Below, piece by piece: positions 23,285 through 36,043 of a DNA stretch of 64,000 bases (positions are counted from its first letter, which is position 1; each line of letters starts with the position of its first letter). Position numbers and translations under genes: made by a program. The notes under the pieces are model-generated. The model ran no database searches and had not been told where the DNA came from. It saw only the letters and a list, made by a program, of their open reading frames with translations. This stretch comes from Phocoena phocoena (lineage: Eukaryota > Chordata > Mammalia > Artiodactyla > Phocoenidae): positions 56,953,690 through 57,017,689 of the forward strand of contig NC_089226.1 in NCBI RefSeq assembly GCF_963924675.1, read 5' to 3'.

Positions 23285-23430
23285 ACAAAACCACTTTGAG
23301 GTAGCTATTATTTCCTCCATTCTATAGGTGAGGAGACTGAAGTTCAGGGATGACCCAACTTTTCCAAGTGACACAGGTAGGAAGTATCAGAGCCAAAGCA
23401 GGAACATCTGACCCCAAAATTTTTCTGCCT
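23285..23430 (-). mobile_element. MIR SINE fragment
   Basis: A second reverse MIR core immediately after the first: TTCTATAGGTGAGGAGACTG, then AAGTGACACAGGTAGGAAG. Confidence 0.7.
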
Positions 23431-23905
23431 CCCAGGTAGAAGAAAAGCAAAGGCTAGGGGTCAGGAATACGGCAGAAAGCCACTGCATGTCAGGCCTACC
23501 CTTTCCCAGGACACGATCTCGCTGTTTCCCACCCTCCGTGACCTCCCCACTTAGGCCCCTTTCAAGAATTTACTTCTCACTCTCTCCCCTCCAGTGTGGC
23601 CCCTGGGCTGAACAGGGATTGGATGGTTCTTGGGAAGCTGTAAGACATCCCTTCCCCCAAGGGTCCCCTAGGAAGGGAACAGCTAAGGTACCATCAGTCT
23701 GCAGGTTCCTCTTCCCACATGTGAGCAAGGTCTGTGGATAAGACTGACAAGTGCTTGGATCAGAAGCCAGCCAAAGGGTTCAAATCCAGGCCAGAGACTT
23801 TGGCCAATAACAGGAACTTCCTTTTTAAAAAACCTATATTCTGGGACAGACATTTCACTAGGGGTTTCCTCCGTATTTTTAAACTGAATCCCCCCCACCC
23901 TTCCC
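23431..23905. other. MAP6 upstream flank, nothing recognised
   Basis: C/T-rich sequence between MIR fragments, 0.2-0.65 kb before the CpG island. It could hold proximal regulatory elements, but nothing was identified by motif. Confidence 0.4.
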
Positions 23906-23907
23906 AC

Positions 23908-24025
23908 ATGTTTGACCCTATTTCACAGAAGAGGAGCCTGAGGCTCCCAGTTGGGAAGCAACCAGTGTAAGGACAGCAAGTCATAAGGAGCCTGGTACTT
24001 GAACCTACCTAGGCCCCAGATTCTG
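23908..24025 (-). mobile_element. MIR fragment just upstream of MAP6 island
   Basis: TTTCACAGAAGAGGAGCCTGAG, then GGTACTTGAACCTACC, fits a truncated reverse MIR. Confidence 0.55.
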
Positions 24026-24027
24026 TT

Positions 24028-24040
24028 GTTGCCTAGGAAC
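24028..24040. promoter_or_regulatory. Imperfect RFX X-box-like motif upstream of MAP6 island
   Basis: GTTGCCTAGGAAC is two half-sites, GTTGCC and AGGAAC, with one spacer base. It differs from the X-box pattern GTNRCC-N(0-3)-RGYAAC at one position. It lies about 40 bp before the CpG island. Function is inferred from the motif only. Confidence 0.35.
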
Positions 24041-24059
24041 TGAAGAGGGAGGAGCTGCC

Positions 24060-25752
<1,693 letters not shown>

Positions 25753-25770
25753 GCAGCCCGTAGCTCAGGC

Positions 25771-26335
25771 CGTGGGGCTGGTCATCCTTACCCTTTCCCA
25801 CAGATTCTCTGCGTCGCAGGCCTCCCTGTCAGCCTCCCCCTCCAGCCCAGAACACACCCCCTCCCCTCCCCAGCCCTGGCCGACTGCTCTTTGGCTCTTT
25901 CTTTTGTGAAAGCTGTTAGTATTATCCATCTCATCTTGCCAAAGTCTTTCACTTAACCACTTCAGCCATCTTTTCCCCATCTCTGCCCCAGCCCGAGTCC
26001 CTGCCTGCCCAACAGAGACCTTTGCAGTTTCTTCACTGGCTGTGCTTCCATTCTGCCCCACCCAACTCACTGGCTGCATTAGCCTGGATGCTGCCCCTTG
26101 CTGGCTCAGCTGCCACCCAAGGGCCTCCGTGCCTTCCAGCATGGCCAATCCTCCCCAAAGAAGAGTGATCTCTCCCCCTTCCCCTCCTCCGTAGCTCGGT
26201 TCACTTGGCCCTTCATTCTTACCCCCTCTGTCTCAATCCCTGGGAGACCACCAAGCACCACACCCTTTTCTAGATTCCCTGCCGGTCCCTTATAGAGCAC
26301 CCTCCTCTTTCAGCCACTTATGCTGAAAGCAGATT
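25771..26335. other. MAP6 intron 1, proximal unique sequence
   Basis: C-rich sequence following the donor, with no recognised repeat. Frames on both strands overlap and look like chance. Confidence 0.4.
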
Positions 26336-26339
26336 CCTT

Positions 26340-26605
26340 AAACCTCTAGCTGTGACTCACTGGGCAAGTTTCTTAACATTTCTTGGCCTAGGGTTCTTAT
26401 CTGTAAGACGTGATGGATAATAGATTCTTCTCTTAGATTGTTTGCTCATGTATTGATTTAATATTAAATACTCAACATATTTTTGAGCACCTACTATATG
26501 CTAAGCACTATGCTAGACATTTTGAAGATTAAATGAGATGATTCAGGAGGAGAATTATGCCTGGCACGTGGTAGGTAATTAGTACATCTTGGTTCCATTC
26601 CAGCC
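26340..26605 (+). mobile_element. MIR SINE
   Basis: CTAGCTGTGACTCACTGGGC, then TCTTATCTGTAAGACGTG and the end TGCCTGGCACGTGGTAGG. A central block around 26455-26520 does not match MIR and may be an insertion. Confidence 0.65.
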
Positions 26606-29495
26606 TTCTACGTGATGCCTCATTACTTTGATTTCCACTTCCCAGACACTTCCAGCCTTCTCCCCTATTGATGCGTCTCCTTTCCTTTCATGTTTGCCAA
26701 ATGTGGTTCTCATTCTGTTACCACCAAGAACCCCCTCTTCAGCACATTTAAATTCCCTTTAAATGAATGCCTTCAACAAGAGCATATTTATTCATTCATT
26801 CTCTTTCTCCCTCTCTCTTTTTCTAGAATTCTCCCTCTGCTGCAGCCTCAGTCCTTCCAGTCTGCTTTCTCACCCTTCATTCATTTAATAAGTATTTCTG
26901 AATGCTAAGCTTTCAGTCCTGCCCTTATGTTTCAAATGGAAACAATTAGCTAGCAGATCACTGTTGACTCTGAATATGTGGCATTGGGTTTGGGATCTCT
27001 GGGGAAGAAGATGTACACGATGAGTAATTGAGCTAGAGGTGTTCAAAATGTGGCTTATGGGGTCCTTCATCAATGCCACAGCCAGTTGCCTCCTTCCTGC
27101 AGGAGGGTGTGGACAGGAGGACTGCAGAGTTAGTGTCTTTTGCCAGGACCGTATATATAGCCTCATCAGACTGATGTCCTTCTCCATTAGATATGACAAA
27201 CACTCCCTCTTATGCTGAGGAAGAATAGCATTGATAGACATCCTCTCTTGTTAAGGCAAAATCTGCCCCCCACTCAGGTATTACCTCTGGAAAGCATTTC
27301 CCAATGAAACGGGGCAGTGAATCAATTGGCCCCTATTCCTTCTTCCTGAATTCCACCTCCCACCTGGCATTTGTCTCTTGGTGTCTTGTTATCATGACCA
27401 CACTGGTCCCCCAGGAATACACCACTTCCTTTTAAAGCTCTGGGTCAGGCAAGGACATGGATCCTTTTCCTTGGTTCTAGCTATGAGAAGGTGGAATTTT
27501 CACAAAATCTTTATGCTGTTACCAAGGAGAATCAAAAAGAAAAGAAAGGAAACGAATAAGCAAGGGGAATAAAAAAACAAAGCCAGGATACAATTTTATG
27601 ACTCTGTCATGGCTTTGTTGTTTACAAGGCCCTACCTTTGTTCTCTAAGAACCCTAAGGTTGGCCTAACATCACAGATTTCTGGACTGGTCTCTTCATCA
27701 TCCTACTCACAGTCTACCACCCTGCGGCAGGTGGAACCTTACCACCTACCAGACAGAATCTACCTCTCCTCACCTCAATACAGTCAGTGCCAATCAAGAG
27801 AGATCCAGATTCTCAAATCTCATTTGATGATCCTACTCAGTTTATGTTTCCAGGCTGGTAGGACTTGCTTTGTTCATAAATGATGGTTCAGTCAGGGCGT
27901 AAACCACCCTTCAGACACAACTCACTCCAAATATTTTGGGCTGTACCTTTGTTCTGTGTAGCCTCTTTCCTCCCAAACAACACCTTAACTGTGCAGTAAG
28001 CATGTCATGCTTTACAGTTAGAATTACACACATCCTGCAAGTGATTTGATTGAATAGGGGCAGGCTATGCTCTTGCAGCTGGTAAGAATGATTATTTTTC
28101 ATAGCTATCAGAATTTCATCAACCTGTCAAGAAAAATCTCTGTGTACCTCAAAAAACATTTTTTTCTAATTTGAGTCTTCTGTAAAATTTAATTATGCAT
28201 ATGACTTTGGGATCAGCAGTTCCATTTTGCTGTATCATCAGAAGGGTTTTGAAGCATTAAGAGAATGAGTATTGCTAAGAAACATCAATTTCTTTAATGG
28301 ACAATTTAAGTACTTGACAAATTTGATGTGAAATTTAACATTATTTTTTGTTCCAGAAGAAAAATTAACTAATAATAGGGAAATGCACTTTGGGTGAAAG
28401 TAGATATGAAGAAATAAGATAATCAATTAATTAAGTGTACAATAAAGAAAAAAATGCCTGGAAATTATAGGCTTATCTGGAACATTGATTATTTCTTCCC
28501 CGCTATTCTCTCACATCCTTTTCCTTGCTAGGATTCTAAATAGCTCCTGAATTTAAGTACGTTCCATGTCTTCTGTAGATGAGCCTTACATCACCTTAGA
28601 AGCCAAGCTGGGCTACATTTCACTGATAATTTGACAAATCCTTTTCTACTGCCACTCTACATAAATCATGGTGGTTTACACCATGGTGACTGGTTCATCT
28701 CATGGGCTTTACAAGTGACATCTGTCATGTAACATCAGTGTGAGCAGTTTGCTTAAATAGAGAAAGGATATACAATCCATCAGCTTGATATATTGGTACA
28801 TAATATAAAATATATATTCAGCATCCAGAGTCATATACATGCTATTTGGTGTCCTCCTGCAATATACAATCAGTAGATAACATCAAATGTCCTTTGACGC
28901 TATGGTTTTGAGAAACCTTCCCTGTTCAACAGTTCATTTAATTCATAACCTATCCACACTAGCCTGAGACTTTTTGCATTCAAGCGGTATCTGAGGTATC
29001 TTTAGAATTATTCTCAATCATGAAGTTGATTTTCAATACATTCATATGACATAAATGACATTATAAAATTGAGAAACATGTCTTTGTTATTTTTAATGTT
29101 AAGGATGGATTTTACTGCGCAGCTATTTGTGACTTTAGACCTAGCATTCTCAGTTAGGAAATAGATGAGTCATAGGAGGGGATTAAAATTCCTCTCTCAG
29201 CCAACCCCATTGCCCCAGCCATCGGTTAAGAGTGATAGATGGGGTAGCAGGTGCTCCCCATAGAAATGCTAATGAGCAACTTTTCCTGGAAGAAATCAGC
29301 TGGGGCACCAGGAGGTAGAATTAATAAACCAGAGGCAAAATAGTACTTGAAAAATGAGAGCGGTAACAAGGAAATCAGAAAGAAAAAGAGCCTTTCCTAT
29401 CTACCCTGCAGTCTTCCATAAAGGTTAGAGAAAGGCCCATCTGACTTGGCTTATGCTATACAGAATTGCCCTGTGCCTGCAGGGCAACTGCCCCG
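26606..29495. other. Repeat-poor part of MAP6 intron 1
   Basis: Nearly 2.9 kb without a SINE, L1 or LTR that I recognise, rare for this window. Composition shifts from moderate GC to AT-rich after about 28100. No exon with coding signature was found. It may carry old decayed repeats or conserved regulatory DNA. Confidence 0.4.
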
Positions 29496-29499
29496 TTTC

Positions 29500-29790
29500 C
29501 CTAGGATCTTCCTAACTAAATCCCAGCAATACTTCAAGGCCAATCTCAGATACTAGTCTTCAACAACGCCTTCCAGGTCCTGCCATGCAGGACTAATTTT
29601 TCTCTTATTCCCCTTTCGTATTCTGTACACTTCTCATTGTCTGCTTGATTGTAAGATACTTTTGTCTCTGTCTGCCTCCCCTACCAGATAGGAACACTTG
29701 AAGGGAAGGGGGCTGTATTTTGTTCATCTCTGTATCTCTCACAGTGTAACATTGTGCCCAGCTATCATATAGATTTGTTGAATCCAGTGA
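29500..29790 (+). mobile_element. L2 LINE 3' end
   Basis: CTTCAAGGCCAATCTCAGATA, CCTTCCAGGTCCTGCCATGC, then the TTGTTCATCTCTGTATCTC and terminal TAGATTTGTTGAATCC blocks. Confidence 0.6.
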
Positions 29791-30072
29791 AAGTTTTAAA
29801 GTTAGATGAAAAATTTATTCACCTACATATCGATTCATTTCATTCAGTTTCATTTAGCTGAATTAATTTTGGAAAATGACCACCAAGCCCCTGCAATGTA
29901 TCAGACAGGATACTGGAGATACCAAAAAGTGATAACCCTATGTGAAGAAATTGTGTTTTCCTTAATCAAAGTAAAGGGGGATTCCTACTCGGTTAGCACT
30001 AGAAGGAAATGTTCAAATGGGGAAGGGCAGCAAACCTTACAGACCTGACTCTAGGTGCACCTTCACCCAGGG

Positions 30073-30476
30073 CAGTGGTCCCCAACCTTGGCTGTACAAT
30101 GGAATCACTGGAGAACTTTAAAAATGCTGTTACAGGGCTTCCCTGGTGGCGCAGTGGTTGAGAGTCCGTCTGCCGGTGCAGGGGACATGGGTTCGTGCCC
30201 CGGTCCAGGAAGATCCCACATGCCGCGGAGCGGCTGGGCCCGTGAGCCATGGCCGCTGAGCCTGCGCGTCCGGAGCCTGTGCTCCGCAACGGGAGAGGCC
30301 AAGCCAGTGAGAGGCCCGCGTCCCGCAAAAAAAAAAAAAAAAAAAAAAAAAAATGCTGTTACATAGCTGCCTTGCCCAGAGATTCTGATTTAATTGGTCT
30401 GGGGTATAGCCGGCGCATGTGAATCTTTTCAAACTGCGCCAGGTAATTCTCATGTGCAATTCAGGTTATGACCTCT
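30073..30476 (+). mobile_element. MER5A-like hAT element split by a SINE
   Basis: Left end CAGTGGTCCCCAACCTTGGC and body AGAGATTCTGATTTAATTGG match MER5-type elements. The CHR SINE at 30135-30350 interrupts it. The right inverted repeat is degraded. Confidence 0.7.
30135..30350 (+). mobile_element. CHR-2-type SINE (short form)
   Basis: Complete head-to-tail copy: GGGCTTCCCTGGTGGCGCAG, B box GGGTTCGTGCCCC, GCGGAGCGGCTGGGCCCGTG and a long A tail. Exact 13-bp TSD AAATGCTGTTACA at 30122-30134 and 30351-30363. Confidence 0.96.
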
Positions 30477-30483
30477 TCCCTTA

Positions 30484-30655
30484 AGACGGAGGTTCTCAAA
30501 ATTTAGTACACAAAAAAATCATCTGGAGAGCTTTCTAAAATGCAGATTCCCGGGCCTCATCCTCAGACGTGCTGACTCAGTACTTTTAAAATGGAGCCTA
30601 AGAATCTGTATTTTAAGAAGCACTCTAGGTAATTTTTATGCAGGTTAACTTCAGA
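30484..30655 (+). mobile_element. Second MER5A-like hAT fragment
   Basis: GGAGGTTCTCAAAATTTAG, TCATCTGGAGAGCTTTC and GACTCAGTACTTTTAAAATGG match the element's body. It adjoins the first copy. Confidence 0.6.
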
Positions 30656-30674
30656 CTTGCTTGTGAAAACACCG

Positions 30675-31558
30675 CTTGGGAAGATTTGCTATCTTTAAGG
30701 TATTGAGTTTTCCCATATACGAACGTGGTATTGCTTGCCATTTATTTGTCTTTTTGTCCTTCACTTACATTTTGTAATTTTCTCCACAAAAATCACATAC
30801 ACACACACACAATAGTTTTTAAGTTTTATTTTTCTATATTTAAGCCTCTAATGATATAATTGGATTTAACTTTATGTATGGAATGAGGCAGGGAACTGAT
30901 TTTCCTTTTTCCCATATGGAAAGTCATTTATCCCAATACCCTTTTTTTTTTTTTTTTTTTGCGGTACGCGGACCTCTCACTGCTGTGGCCTCTCCCGTTG
31001 CGGAACACAGGCTCCAGACGCGCAGGCTCAGCGGCCGTGGCTCATGGGCCCAGCCGCTCTGCCGCATGTGGGATCTTCCTGGACCGGGGCACGAACCCGT
31101 GTCCCCTGCATCAGCAGGCGGACTCTCAACCAGTGCACCACCAGGGAAGCCCCCAATACCCTTTTTAACAGTTCAACTTTTCCCCATTAATATCCCCACT
31201 GATACCTCTTCTATCACATAAGGGTCGCATATGCTTGAATATATTTCTGAGATCTCTGTTCTATTCCATTAATCTGAGCTAATGCCATACTATCATCTTT
31301 TTTTTCTGAGCTATTTAAAATTAGTTTTCCTATTTTCAAGCATATATCTTATTACGTTTTCTAATTTGTTATTGCTCATATGTATTAATTTTTATATGTC
31401 TTTATTGTATTCAACAATGTTACCACACTCTAAATTTGTTTGTAGATTCTCTTGGACTGTGGAGATAATGTATACTTTTAGCAAATACCAGTTTATTGTC
31501 TTCATTCTGATATTCATATATTTTTGTGTGTATGTATATTGCTACACTGGTGAGGATA
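30675..31558 (-). mobile_element. Old L1 in reverse, left part
   Basis: Reverse ORF2 remnants: TTATGTATGGAATGAGGCAG, CATATGGAAAGTCATTTATCC, GAGATCTCTGTTCTATTCC. A CHR SINE sits at 30947-31152 and another at 31569. A short (CA)n run is at 30798-30812. Confidence 0.7.
30947..31152 (-). mobile_element. CHR-2-type SINE (short form)
   Basis: Reverse copy with a 14-bp TSD CCAATACCCTTTTT at 30933-30946 and 31153-31166. Its head ends CACCAGGGAAGCCC. Confidence 0.95.
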
Positions 31559-31568
31559 TCCATATAGT

Positions 31569-31939
31569 ATTTTTTTTTTAATGCTTTTTCTTTCTTTCTT
31601 TCTTTCTTTTTGGCTGCATTGGGTCTTCGTTGCTGCATGGGCTTTCTCTAGTTGCTGGGAGTGGGGGCTACTCTTCATTGGGGTGCGTGGGCTTCTCATT
31701 GTGGTGGCTTCTCTTGTTACAGAGCACGGGCTCTAGTTCAGTAGTTGTGGCACGCAGGCTCAGCAGTTGTGGCTCGCGGGCTCTAGAGCACAGGCTCACT
31801 ACCTCTTTGTGTTGATTTGCATTTCCTGCACGACCTTTGTTGCTCCGCGGCATGTGGGATCTTCCCGGACCAGGGCTCGCACTCGTGTCCCCTGCATTGG
31901 CAGGCAGATTCTTAACCACTGCACCACCAGCGAAGTCCC
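31569..31939 (-). mobile_element. Long-form CHR SINE with foreign internal segment
   Basis: Reverse long-form SINE, TSD TCCATATAGT at 31559-31568 and 31940-31949. At about 31798-31840 the usual AGTAGTTGTGGCGCACGGGC block is replaced by about 40 bp unlike the other seven long copies (ACCTCTTTGTGTTGATTTGC and onward). Confidence 0.9.
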
Positions 31940-31949
31940 TCCATATAGT

Positions 31950-32945
31950 TTTGATAATAGGCTTCTTTGTCTTGAGACATGGGAATGCTTCTTAAGTTTC
32001 ATCATTAAGTATGAGGATTGCTCTGTTATTATTGCTCTGTCATTATAATATAGCATCATATCAGGTTAAGAAACTTGCCTTTATACTAGTTTACTAGGGA
32101 TTTCTAAAAATATGGATTGGTATTGAATTTTTTTTGAATTCCAGTTTATTTTTTTATACAGCACGTTCTTATTAATTGGTATTGAATTTTATTAAATGAT
32201 TTTTTTTGACATCAACTGAGAAAGTCTTATGGTTTTTATTTTTAATCTGCTAATAGATTTTTCTGATACTGAACCATCTTTCCATTCCTAGGGTAAATCT
32301 TACTTAAAAATATAGTTTATGGTGCTGAATTCTTTTGCTACTTTTTATTTGAAATGTTTGCATATATATTCATAAGTGAAATTAATCTAAAATTTTTTCC
32401 TTTTTTATATCAGTCAGGTACAGTATTGGAATCATGGTTATGTCTATAAAGTTAGATAGTTAGATTTTTCTCTTTTTCAGTTATTTGGAACAATTCTTAT
32501 AACAAGTACTCCTCCTCAAATATCTGATAAGAGTCTCCTGTAAAGCTCTCTGTACCTGGTGTTTTTTTCATGAATAGACTAGTTTTTAACTACCAGTTTG
32601 ATGTCTTTAATAGTTATTCATTTATTCAGCTTTTGTATTTCTTCTTGAGCCAATTTTAGTAATTTATATTTTTCTAGGAAATGTTATAATTTTTTTTAAT
32701 TTTTAAATTTATTGACGTAAGAGTCACCATAGCACTGTCTTGTGGATTTTAAAATCATCTCTACTTCTCTGCAGTTACATCCCCTTTCATACTTAATATT
32801 AATTGGTGCCTTGTCTCTTTTTTTCATAATTGTCTTGTTGAGGTTTGCTTAGTCTTTTCAAAGAATCAAATTTTGGTTTTGTCGATCATCTCCCTTTTCA
32901 GTAAGTTTTGCTCTTATTTTTACTATTCCTTTACCTTTTATGCTC
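31950..32945 (-). mobile_element. Old L1 in reverse, right part
   Basis: Continues ORF2 in reverse: TTTCATCATTAAGTATGAGG, CTGAACCATCTTTCCATTCC, TTTTCAAAGAATCAAATTTTGG. Colinear with the part at 30820-31558. Confidence 0.72.
32132..32174 (-). mobile_element. 43-bp L1-derived micro-insertion with 16-bp TSD
   Basis: Exact direct repeats ATTGGTATTGAATTTT (32116-32131 and 32175-32190) flank a 43-bp insert that starts with a T-run and contains TTTTTTTATACAGCACG, which resembles the reverse of a cetartiodactyl L1 3' end. Read as an extremely 5'-truncated target-primed insertion into the older L1. Confidence 0.6.
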
Positions 32946-32969
32946 TGAGAGGTAGGCATAGGTCATGTT

Positions 32970-33683
32970 AGGAACAGTTTTATATCCCTGGCTGAGGAGT
33001 TTGGATTTTTTTTTTTTTTAAAGAAATGAGTCACTGAAGGAATCTAGGTAGAGGAACTACATGATAGTTTAATATGATTTAAATTTTATTAATGTCCCAC
33101 TGACCGGTGACCAGGGGAGGTTAGAGAAAGAGTGGCCTTTCAATAACGAGCCTATTGGAATAATCCAGGGACAATGATAAAGCCTGAACTGAGGCTGTGG
33201 GACTGGAGATTTATAACATAGTACATACAGTTACTGAAAAACAGATCGTAATGACCAATTGAGATGCAAGGAAGAGGGTAAATCCAGGGTAACTCTTTTC
33301 TGGTTTGGGTAACTAACTGGTAGTGGTCCTAGTCATTGGAACAGAGGGATGGGATAGGGAGGGTGGGAGGGAGGCTCAAGAGGGTGGGGGTATGGGGATA
33401 TATGTATACATATAGCCGATTCACTTTGTCGTACAGCAGAAACTAACACAACGTTGTAAAGCAATTATACCCCAATAAAGATATTAAAAAAAAAAAGCAA
33501 CAGACTTTTATTTAGAATTCTATGATGAATGTAGAGGAGAAGAAAGTCAGGAGTGGAAGTTGAGCTTAATTTTAGTATCTAGAATTTGAGTTGTCTATGA
33601 GATATCTGACAAGAAATTTCAAGGGGCAGCTGAGTAAATGGATCTGAAGTGTAGAGAGAGATCCGGGCTGTGATTTGAAACAT
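32970..33683 (+). mobile_element. Ancient unassigned repeat, left part
   Basis: Same family as 6780-7410 but a more 3' portion: GGAGTTTGGATTTT near 32997, GAATAATCCAGGGACAATG near 33160, GTTGTCTATGAGATATCTG near 33590. Interrupted by an L1 3' end and a long SINE; resumes at 34042. Confidence 0.5.
33345..33496 (+). mobile_element. 5'-truncated L1 3' UTR insertion (about 150 bp)
   Basis: GGGATGGGATAGGGAGGGTGG, then CAGCAGAAACTAACACAACG and CAATTATACCCCAATAAAG with an A tail. It has the same 3' end as the L1s at 14735 and 43258. Target duplications are not clear. Confidence 0.85.
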
Positions 33684-33699
33684 CCTGTGGATATTATTA

Positions 33700-34025
33700 T
33701 TATTATTATTTTTTTTTTTAAGAAGATGTTGGGGATAGGAGTTTATTAATTAATTAATTTATTTTTGCTGTGTTGGGTCTTCGTTTCTGTGCGAGGGCTT
33801 TCTCTAGTTGTGGCAAGCGGGAGCCACTCTTCATCGCGGTGTGCGGGCCTCTCACTATCGCGGCCTCTCTTGTTGCGGAGCACAGGCTCCAGACGCGCAG
33901 GCTCAGTAGTTGTGGCTCACGGGCCTAGTTGCTCCGCGTCATGTGGGTTCCTCCCAGACCAGGGCTCGAACCCGTGTCCCCTGCATTAGCAGGCAGATTC
34001 TCAACCACTGCGCCACCAGGGAAGC
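33700..34025 (-). mobile_element. Long-form CHR SINE with 3' extension
   Basis: Reverse SINE with the 16-bp TSD CCTGTGGATATTATTA at 33684-33699 and 34026-34041. Between the outer T-tract and the SINE body is an extra segment (AAGAAGATGTTGGGGATAGG and onward to TTAATTAATT) that is not SINE sequence. The same segment precedes the copy at 41131. Confidence 0.93.
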
Positions 34026-34041
34026 CCTGTGGATATTATTA

Positions 34042-34200
34042 AAGCCATGGGAGGAGGTGAAATCATCCCTAGAGAGGAAGTAGAGAAAATTAGCCATCAG
34101 AGAATGGAGCCCTGAGGGATACATGTATTTGGGGTACTGACAGCAGAAGGGATAACCGTGAAAAAGACAAGAGTGATCAGAAGGGAGGGAAGAAAAGCAG
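34042..34200 (+). mobile_element. Ancient unassigned repeat, right part
   Basis: AAAGCCATGGGAGGAGGTG, then AATGGAGCCCTGAGGG, continues the 32970 element after the SINE, in the order expected from other mammalian copies I recall. Confidence 0.45.
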
Positions 34201-34724
34201 GAGAGAGACTAATCATGGAAACCACATTGGGTACCTAACTCAGCAAAGCCTTATGCTGCCCTGGAAATTTTTACTGAGGAATTACTGTGTGCAAAGCATT
34301 TTTCTAGATCATTGGTTGACCTTGAGCAGTTAGATATAATGTTACTGAAACTAACCCACAAAGAGGAGAGGAGATAAGATACGCACAATTAATCCTTGGT
34401 TGCTGTCCTAGAAAAAAATGGCATCTAATACATCTATGAACTTTCAAAAAAAGTCAAGCCAGTGATAGTTCTAAATCTATAATCACAAAGAATCACTGTG
34501 TCCAGGATATAAAGCTAAAATAATCCAACAATGTCCACTAGGATTAAAGAGCCATCTCTGTAATCAATGCAGCTTTGGCTTTTCAAATTAGGTCAGTTGT
34601 AGACATCTAGACAGGTGAGCTTCTAATTCTCCGCCAAATGAAGAAAACTGCAAATGGACTGCGACCAGCAAACTAAAAATTCTCTCGATGTTCACTAAAG
34701 ATGCTAGTTTTCACCATTAGAAAC

Positions 34725-34870
34725 AATAGTAGTAGTTAATCAAGTGCCTCCTATATGCCTGGCAGGCTGCTAGAAACTTTAGACGCATTTTCGCCTGTAA
34801 TCTTTATAGTAGCTCTGCAGAAGTGGTACTGTTACTTCCCTGTTAGAGCTGAGGACCCACAAGACCTCTT
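34725..34870 (-). mobile_element. MIR-like fragment
   Basis: AAGTGCCTCCTATATGCCTGG, then GTTACTTCCCTGTTAGAGC and CTGAGGACCC, resembles reverse MIR. Confidence 0.5.
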
Positions 34871-34984
34871 CTCTGTCTTTAGGTTTTAAAACTGTTGAAG
34901 GCACAGACTTTGTCTAACTAATCTTTCTCTACACAGGGCACTTCCTCCACGTCATATTAACATGTATTGTCTCAAACCATTTTC

Positions 34985-35760
34985 AATCCACTGAATATTG
35001 ATTAGTGTCTGCTCTATATCTGGCTAATTCCTAGGAAGACAAAGTAGTCCTTGCTCTTGGAAGACTTATGTTTATTAGGCAGAGACAGGTGAGCTGAAAA
35101 GTTACAGGTGCCCTAACAAAAAGTCTATGCAGGGTTTGGTGGGGCGCAGAGGAGAGAGAAGTTAAGTCTACTTGATTTGAGGGTTATCAGGGAAAGGGTT
35201 CAGTAGAGAAGGGACTGGTAGGCTGAATCTTCAAAGATGAATGGGCATTACATGGGGAAGGAATCAGTCTGAGTAAAAGTACAGAAGAGAAATTGTCAGC
35301 AGTTCTGAGCAGGTAGAACTTAGAGGTCTCATTGGATGAGGATAGAATGGCGAGAGGTGGACCAGGTAGGTAGGCTGGGCCAGCTCCTTTATCCTATGAG
35401 CAAATGAAGAAGGAGGATTAGGTTTTGGATTTTAGCAAAGGTGACTTTGGCAGCAGTGGGAAGGATGGATCGGAGGGGATTAGACTGGGAGCATGGAATC
35501 CAGAAAGGAAGCTGTGGTCTAGGTGAGAGATGATGAAGACCTCCAGCCACGAAAGGATGTAAACAAGCACTGATGGTACAGAATAACATAAGGCTAATTG
35601 AAAGTCGGCAGAAAGGGAGAGGGAAGAGTCTAGGATGTTTCCTTTAGATGCTTTGGATGTCTGGGGAAACAATCATTCACTGAGCTAGATAGCAGAGTTT
35701 TGGATAAGTTGAATTTGAGGTGTCTTTAGAAAGACTACATGGAGGTGTTCAATAGAAAAT
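34985..35760 (+). mobile_element. Ancient unassigned repeat
   Basis: Another copy of the 6780-7410 family covering the middle and 3' portions, including GAAAGGAAGCTGTGGTCTAGG near 35505 and GATAAGTTGAATTTGAGGTG near 35703. Confidence 0.45.
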
Positions 35761-35769
35761 GAAAATAGA

Positions 35770-36043
35770 AACCCACACTGCTGGTAAAGGGTGTAAATTG
35801 CTACAGTCACCTTATAAAACTCTTCAGCATTATCTATTCAAGTTAAACATATGTTTACTCTATGACCCAGCAATTGCACTCTTGAGTATATACCTAGCAA
35901 AAATGAGTGCAGAAGCCTTGTACAAGAATGTGTAGCAGCTTTATTAGTAATAGCTAAAAAGTAAAATCAACCCAAATGTCCATCCACAATAGGAGAAATA
36001 CACTGTGGTATATTCATAAAGTGGACTATCTCCTGGTAGGATG
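35770..36043 (+). mobile_element. L1M 3' region, left part
   Basis: ACACTGCTGGTAAAGGGTG, GACCCAGCAATTGCACTC, CCAAATGTCCATCCACAAT. The reading continues at 36755 after two insertions. Confidence 0.7.
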
